A stretch of 64,000 nt of DNA from Citrus sinensis (Eukaryota > Streptophyta > Magnoliopsida > Sapindales > Rutaceae): positions 3,873,501-3,937,500 of the forward strand of contig NC_068558.1 of NCBI RefSeq assembly GCF_022201045.2, written 5' to 3'. A program made the translations under genes and the position numbers. The notes beneath the pieces are model-generated. The model searched no databases and was not told the origin of the DNA. It saw only the letters and a list, made by a program, of their open reading frames with translations. Shown one piece after another: positions 58,333 to 64,000 of the stretch; position 1 is the stretch's first letter; every line of letters begins with the position of its first letter.

Positions 58333-61300
58333 ATGGAACGGGAAGTGTACCCAGTGCCCGTAAAATCCGAATCTGGAACCGCAGAGAGCTCCACGGAAGA
58401 CATCTCTAAGACTGGTCAGGCTTCTAAGCTCTTCATATTGGCTGACCTCAACAATAATCCTCCGGAAACTGATGCCGACGCCAACACCTCCCCTCTCGTG
58501 TCAGCTCCCGAACTCAGTAGGTAAGTTTACTTTCAAGTTTCATTGAGTAGGAAGTAAGAGATTTAGGGCTCCTGAAAGAACTAGACAGCTGAAACGCACA
58601 GTTTTTAGGTTGACGAATGAGGATAGCAATCACAGCAGCAGTCATCATGATAAAGGTAGTATTTTAATGTCTAAAGAAACGGATGTAGCTGAAGTAGAAG
58701 GTAAAAAGATTAACAAGTTGGGGAAATGCCGTTCAAGAATTAGCAGTAAGATGGATTCTGCTCTTGAGTTTGGAGTTGATGCTGATGGTGATCAATCTGG
58801 TCTAGGCACTTCCTCGTCTTCTCGCGAGGAAAAAGTCAGCAGCCTCAAAACCGTGAGCTCCTCCTTTCACTATTCGCACGGGCCTTTTAATTCCCATTTC
58901 GTTTTATTCAATTCTGTATGTGATTGTAGGGCTTGGTACATGTTGCAAGGAAGATGCCCAAAAATGCTCATGCTCATTTCCTGCTTGGTCTTATGTACCA
59001 GAGATTGGGCCAACCTCTAAAGGTAGCTTTTGAAAATAACCTATCTTAATTTTTTTTATTGATTGCTTGATGCTGGGTTGACATGGGTTTTGGGAATATT
59101 TTTAAGGCTGTTTCATCTTATGAGAAAGCAGAAGAGATTTTACTCCGATGTGAGGCAGATATTGCTAGGCCAGAGTTGCTTTCACTGGTCCAAATTCACC
59201 ACGCACAGGTGCACATGCTTTTGTTGTTTGTTTGTTGGTTTGCTTGCTTCTTTTCTATTATGAAATTTGCATCTTTTGTTGCTAATTTCTGTAACATGTT
59301 ATTTCAAATGTGTAGTGCCTGCTACCTGAAAGTTCTGGGGATAATAGTTTGGATAAAGAACTTGAACCTGAAGAGCTTGAGGAAATCCTTTCAAAATTGA
59401 AGGAATCAATGCAATCAGATACAAGGCAGGCAGTTGTTTGGAATACTCTAGGATTGATACTCCTTAAAAGTGGTCGTCTGCAGGTAATGTTATGTTGTAG
59501 TTGCTGTACACGGTTATGCTTTTCACATCTCATGGTCTGCTGGACTTTCTTATTGTTTCCAGAGTTCTATTTCAGTCTTGTCGTCTTTACTGGCTGTCGA
59601 CCCCAACAACTGTGACTGCATAGGAAACCTTGGGATTGCTTACTTTCAAAGGTATAATATTCGTGCTGTTAATATATACACTTAGAAACTATTTTTACTG
59701 TATATATCTTTATTATTGTAGAGCTGACAAGTAGTAAATAGAAAAAGTAGCAATTATGGTATGCCAAAGCAGTAAGTGACTAGGGAAGCCTTGAGTGTCT
59801 TATGACAACATTGTTTCTGGAAGTAAAGGAGTAACTGAGTTGGGAAATATCTGGAGTATCTAGAAAGACAAATATGACAATAGGTTTTGGATAATTGTTA
59901 GACCAGGAAAAAAAAATTGTAAGTCATAATCTTTTCAAATGATTAGTCCGATTCCTATTACCAGCAATGAATAATTAAACAATCGTATATCTTGGCTGTT
60001 TCTGTCTCCCAGCGGCGATATGGAGCAATCGGCGAAATGTTTTCAAGATCTGATCCTAAAAGATCAAAACCATCCTGCTGCATTAATCAACTATGCTGCC
60101 CTTCTTTTGTGTAAATATGGTTCAGTTTTAGCGGGTATGCTTTCTATGAACTTGACCTAATGATTTCTATTCTCAGAGGAAAATTTTAGGATGGTGGTGG
60201 AGGATGTAATTCAGTTTCTTCTGGACTGTTTCTTTTTCTTGGTGGTTAAAGTAACCTTTTTTATCATACTTTCTTAATACATTTTCAGGTGCCGGTGCAA
60301 ATACTGGTGAGGGTGCTTGTTTAGATCAGGCTTCAGCTGTCAATGTTGCAAAGGAGTGCTTGTTAGCGGCATTAAAAGCAGATCCCAAAGCAGCACATAT
60401 CTGGGCAAATCTTGCTAATGCATATTATCTGACTGGTGACCACAGGAGCTCTGGCAAGTGCTTGGAGAAGGTGCTCATGGTTTATTGCTCCAGTAATTTA
60501 TAGCCTCTTATTAGGTTGTTTGTTGATTCTTTGATCTTAATGAAATGATATTCACCTTGGCCTTTTCAAAAGAATGTTAAAGTGATCCTGCTTTGAACAT
60601 TGTCTATTTTTTAGTGTCAAAACTCATTGTTATTTTAGTTACTGATGCATGTGCACTATGTGAAGGAATTCTATGCTCTATTTACTACAAAGTTTTACTC
60701 AGCTTAGCCTGTTTTACTAACAATGATATTGCTCTCAGGCAGCAAAACTAGAGCCAAATTGTATGTCTACTCGATATGCAGTTGCAGTCTCCCGAATCAA
60801 GGATGCAGAAAGGTCTCAAGAACCTACTGAACAGCTTTCGTGGGCTGGAAATGAAATGGCTTCAATACTAAGAGAAGGAGATCCTGTTCAAATTGAACCT
60901 CCCATTGCATGGGCTGGATTTGCTGCAGTTCAGAAAACTCATCATGAGGTTGCGGCTGCTTTTGAAACAGAGGAAAATGAGTTGTCCAAAATGGAAGAGT
61001 GTGCTGTTTACAGTTTAAAGCAGGTATTCTTTTCATCATAAAGAATTTCTGACAATTTTGTGAGCAGGTACAAAATTTTAGACTATTGTAGTATTTTCCT
61101 TTGGCCGGTTGAATATGCAAAACTTCTGTTGCAACTTATGGTGTTGGCATATATTTCTGTACTGTGGCCATTTTTGTAAATTTATTTTCTTCCGTAAATA
61201 TGTTTCACTATGGTTATGGATTTACTTCTGATCTTGGAATAACTGTAGTAGCAAATCCTTACTATTTATGATACTACATTAAACAGACTATGCTTCAAAG

Positions 61301-62007
61301 AAAAGAAAGGATGCTATTAAATTTTCATTTCTTTGTAACTGGCATCTTCATTAATTTTCTCCATATTGATCAGGCAGTAGCAGAGGATCCAGATGATGCT
61401 GTGCAGTGGCACCAACTTGGCCTGCATCGTCTTTGCTCCCAACAATTTAAAACAGCACAAAAGTATCTGAAGGCTGCAGTCGCCCATTCTAAAGAATGCA
61501 GCTACGCTTGGTCAAATCTTGGTATCTCACAAATTATGAACATTGTGTGATATCTTGTTATTCACATACTTATGTTTAGTCATTCAATTTCAATTCTAAT
61601 ATCAAGCTTCTGGTGGTACATTTGCATGACTAGGCATCTCTCTCCAGTTATCTGATGAGCCATCACAGGCGGAAGATGTATACAAGAGAGCTTTGGAATT
61701 GGCAACACCTGACCAAGCACATGCGATATTTTCCAACCTTGGAAATCTATACCGGCAGCAGAAACAATACGAATGTGCCAAGGCAATGTTCACAAAGTCA
61801 CTTGAACTGCGGCCTGATTATGCTCCTGCATTTAACAATCTAGGACTTGTATTTGTTGCTGAGGGTCGATGGGAGGAAGCCCAATTCTGTTTCAACAAAG
61901 CTCTGCTGGCAGACCCATTGCTGGATGCAGCCAAGTCCAATATGGTCAAGGCAGTGGCCATGTCTAGATTGTGTGCAGAATTGTCCACATGTTTTCTTCA
62001 AAAGTAA
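58333..62007 (+). CDS. Tetratricopeptide repeat protein of unknown role (At5g63200-like), 11 exons, 664 aa
   Basis: Exons: 58333-58520, 58609-58852, 58930-59022, 59107-59208, 59316-59483, 59563-59651, 60013-60134, 60289-60470, 60739-61023, 61374-61521 and 61634-62007. All are GT-AG, 1995 nt including stop. A low-complexity Ser/Asp-rich N-terminus (to about residue 140) is followed by two TPR clusters at about 145-400 and 492-650 (for example AHFLLGLMYQRLGQPLK, AHIWANLANAYYLTGDHRSS and PAFNNLGLVFVAEGRWEEAQ). There is no glycosyltransferase domain, so despite older database names likening such genes to O-GlcNAc transferase, this one would be an adaptor. No partner is known to me. The final codons run into a donor-like GTAAGG (61 bp upstream of a hairpin), so an alternative 3' end is conceivable. 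Confidence 0.92.
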
Positions 62008-62019
62008 GGATTCCACTAC

Positions 62020-62118
62020 CTTACAATCAATGAATGGTACATTCCTCACATGAACAGTGAGTGGGATCCACTTATACACTGTTTATGAGTGGGGAATGTA
62101 TCATACATTGATTGTAAG
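62020..62118. mobile_element. Foldback (hairpin) MITE in the TPR gene 3' flank
   Basis: The left arm CTTACAATCAATGAATGGTA continues through CATTCCTCAC and CAGTG. It pairs with the right arm CAGTGTATAAGTGG/CATTCCCCAC/TACATTGATTGTAAG read in reverse complement (in genome order ACTGTTTATGAGTGGGG then CATTGATTGTAAG). The pairing extends over about 45 bp per arm with a small loop. It begins 12 bp after the stop codon, so it is likely to be transcribed in the 3' UTR and would fold into a miRNA-precursor-like stem. Confidence 0.8.
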
Positions 62119-62168
62119 ATTGTGTTTGCCCAAAAGTAATATCTAGTCTAGTAGGTACGTAGCTTTCC

Positions 62169-62220
62169 TAATCCTAATGTAGGGCCTAAAAAGCTAATCC
62201 TAATGTAGGGCCTAAAAAGC
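62169..62220 (+). repeat. 26-bp perfect tandem duplication
   Basis: The 26-bp unit starting TAATCCTAATGTAGGG occupies 62169-62194 and 62195-62220 without a difference. It lies in the 3' flank of the TPR gene. Confidence 0.95.
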
Positions 62221-62788
62221 TATGTATCATATTCTTTTAGTAGACATTAACAAATGCCTTAGTTTGTATCTTCATGCTTCAATTGGAATTAAAAAATGAA
62301 CGAACAAATAAAAGGATAAAAAAGAAAAAAAAATCCCATTCTCATGAAGAGATTATATCTTACAATACCACTATTTTGGTCCATAGGATTGTTTATACGC
62401 GTCCAAAGATTTAGTGTGGCTGGTCTCTTCTTAAGGGCTGGAATAGTAGACAAAACAGAGTCACCCCTGCATTTGACACATATTTTGTCGCACACCATTC
62501 AGGACTTATTTGAGATCATCTGTATTTTGATGCTCATGTGTTTTTCAGGTTGCAATTATTTGCATCCATGCACCGAACAGTCTAGAAGCTCAGTTAATTA
62601 ACTCGTTACTAATTAACCTATGAGCAGAAAGTTTTGAGTTTCTGGACCTATTGAGAAGAAAGTTGTGGGGCATATGAAGATGTGGCTGTAATCTCACAAA
62701 TTCTCCTGGGATGAATAGATGAATCTAGAAAGCAAATTTCTATTGGACAACTTTTTCAGTGCACCACCTAGTTTTCCCTATTTTAATA

Positions 62789-63670
62789 GAGTTATGCTAT
62801 TTAAACTCTCCGACGATAAAAGGACGACAGAAGCGTGGTTTCTTTCTCTGTTGTTTCAATTCCATTCATCATTTTTTGTCTATTATTTTTTTCATTTAAA
62901 AATAAAAATAATCAAAAGAAAATTACAAAAATTACGAAAAGAGATGATTTTTTTACAATTAATTTTTTTTGTTGTCCCCTCTCGCTCCATCTCTCACCTC
63001 TCATTTACTCAACGTGAGTCATTTGTATTTAACAAGAAAAAATTAGTTCCCTCTCTACATCTCGTTTATCACAAAGAAGAAGTTAGATCTGGATTTGCTA
63101 CAGCCATTAAAATACTACCTTTATCATTTTCTTATAATAAAATGGAAAATGATAAATGAACTCAAAGAAGACAAAATGACGACAGAAACGCAGTGTTTAA
63201 TTGTCGTTTCACGCGTTCATTTTACAACATTCAATTTTGGCATCACAACCATTTTTCACATTCGGTTTCGGCTTCAACGCATTAGCAGATTTTATTTGAA
63301 TGTAATGAGAGTCACCAACTTACCAATTAATCATTATCAATTTTATCAAGGCCTCTGTTTGTAGATCCAGATCTAACTTCTTTCTTGTGATAAGCGAGAT
63401 GCAGAGAGGGAACTGGTTTTTCTTTGTTAAATACAAATGGCTCATGTTGAGTAAATGAGAGGTGAGAGATGAAGAGAGAGGGGACAATAAAAAAAATTAA
63501 TTGTAAAAAAGTCATATTTTTTCATTATTTTTACAATTTTCTTTTGATTATTTTATTTTTTAAATAAAAAAAGTAATAGATAAAAGATGGAGAATGAAGT
63601 TGAAGCAACAGACAAAGGGACCACGTTTCCGTCGTTCTTTTGTTTTTACAGAGTTCAAATAGCAGAACTC
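62789..63670. mobile_element. Non-autonomous DNA transposon with about 312-bp terminal inverted repeats
   Basis: The left arm (62789-63102) starts GAGTTATGCTATTTAAACTC. The right arm (63359-63670), read in reverse, starts GAGTTCTGCTATTTGAACTC. Both arms continue to pair through the words AAAAGAAAATT, TCTCACCTCTCATTTACTCAAC and GTTAGATCTGGAT. The arms enclose a loop of about 256 bp and occupy most of the 882-bp element. TTTAATA flanks both ends (62782-62788 and 63671-63677) as a 7-bp target duplication. The loop repeats the arm word GACGACAGAA (63179). There is no transposase. Long arms suggest a Mutator-like or foldback-type derivative, but a 7-bp duplication fits neither MULE (9) nor hAT (8) exactly. 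It ends about 130 bp before the next start codon. Confidence 0.88.
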
Positions 63671-63802
63671 TTTAATATATCACTGACATTCCATCATAAA
63701 AGAGCCTTCCTAGCCTAATTCCTCTGGTCAGATCTACTCTCTTTTTGAGTTTCCTAACAACAAATCTTGCATAATTTCAAAGAAGAAACTGAAAGTCTGA
63801 AA

Positions 63803-64000
63803 ATGGCGGGAGCCTTGGCAACAACGATCGTGCTTAATCCCAGTTGTTCGAGTGTTAGCTCTCCCAAAAATCTCAGTAAATGCAAACCCACCAGAAAACC
63901 CACATCGAATATCAGTCTCTCCCTCCAGAATCTGCATCGAAATCCCACCACATGGGAGTCTTGTCGGAAACCCGACACATCAAGCTCACTGATGGCTGGC
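63803..64000 (+). CDS. Partial gene, N-terminus only (66 codons), probably plastid-targeted
   Basis: ATG at 63803 in AAAATGGCGGG context opens a frame that reaches the window edge without a stop. The 66 residues start MAGALATTIVLNPSCSSVSS and are rich in Ser, Thr, Asn, Lys and Arg with almost no acidic residues, as in a chloroplast transit peptide. No mature domain is visible. The leader is short because the long-TIR element ends at 63670, so that element sits in this gene's promoter. Identity unknown. Confidence 0.6.
   Translation, partial: MAGALATTIVLNPSCSSVSSPKNLSKCKPTRKPTSNISLSLQNLHRNPTTWESCRKPDTSSSLMAG

Noticed and set aside
63734-63978. Minus-strand ORFs at the right edge
   Set aside because: They overlap the plus-strand transit-peptide-like frame, have no domain and no promoter context.
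1-64000. CRISPR array, bacterial operon or phage system
   Set aside because: The window is plant nuclear DNA with spliced genes; the repeats found lack the short-repeat/unique-spacer pattern of CRISPR.

Overview
The window is nuclear DNA of a flowering plant, almost certainly a woody eudicot. It has AT-rich intergenic DNA, GT-AG introns, tRNA-derived SINEs, small hAT-like elements and host genes that match eudicot families throughout. The gene order and protein sequences would fit a Rutaceae/Sapindales genome such as Citrus, but that is a guess. All exon models below were built by hand from splice consensus and reading-frame continuity.

Left part (1-14.1 kb): no protein-coding gene was found. 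It opens with an intact-looking SINE with a perfect 14-bp target duplication. Next comes a cluster of CGCG boxes, then about 7.4 kb of T-rich DNA built from nested repeats: an approximately 100-bp minisatellite inside higher-order modules repeated two to four times. Several secondary tandem duplications and a MITE-like element follow, then simple AT-rich sequence.

Middle (14.1-33 kb): two minus-strand genes, a BTB-TAZ protein (BT1-like, 5 exons, 363 aa) and a secreted PL1 pectate lyase (4 exons, 404 aa). They are separated by long AT-rich spacers holding a degenerate hAT-like relic, a 39-bp repeated motif, microsatellites and a second, internally tandem-duplicated SINE. A 70-codon ORF with its own TATA box at about 29.1 kb may be a small gene.

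Right part (33-64 kb): a gene-dense block, all on the plus strand. In order: STICHEL-like 2 (7 coding exons, 1019 aa); a hAT-like MITE, a 5'-truncated LINE and a degenerate S-adenosylhomocysteine hydrolase pseudogene; UFM1-specific protease UFSP2 (13 exons, 642 aa); a plastid PPR protein resembling EMB1006 (2 exons, 716 aa); the four-MA3-domain translation factor MRF (3 coding exons, 710 aa); a TPR protein (11 exons, 664 aa); an 882-bp element with terminal inverted repeats of about 312 bp; and the first 66 codons of a gene cut by the window edge.

The genes do not form one pathway. Their neighbourhood looks ancestral. From memory, BT1, pectate lyase, MRF1 and the TPR gene lie together on Arabidopsis chromosome 5 (At5g63160-63200), BT2, UFSP and an MRF on chromosome 3 (At3g48360-48390), and pectate lyase, STICHEL-like 2 and an MRF on chromosome 4 (At4g24780-24800). 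This window would then be the unfractionated version of three Arabidopsis paralogous segments. I found no clearly novel biological system. The least explained structure is the nested-repeat array at 1.1-8.5 kb behind the CGCG-box cluster.
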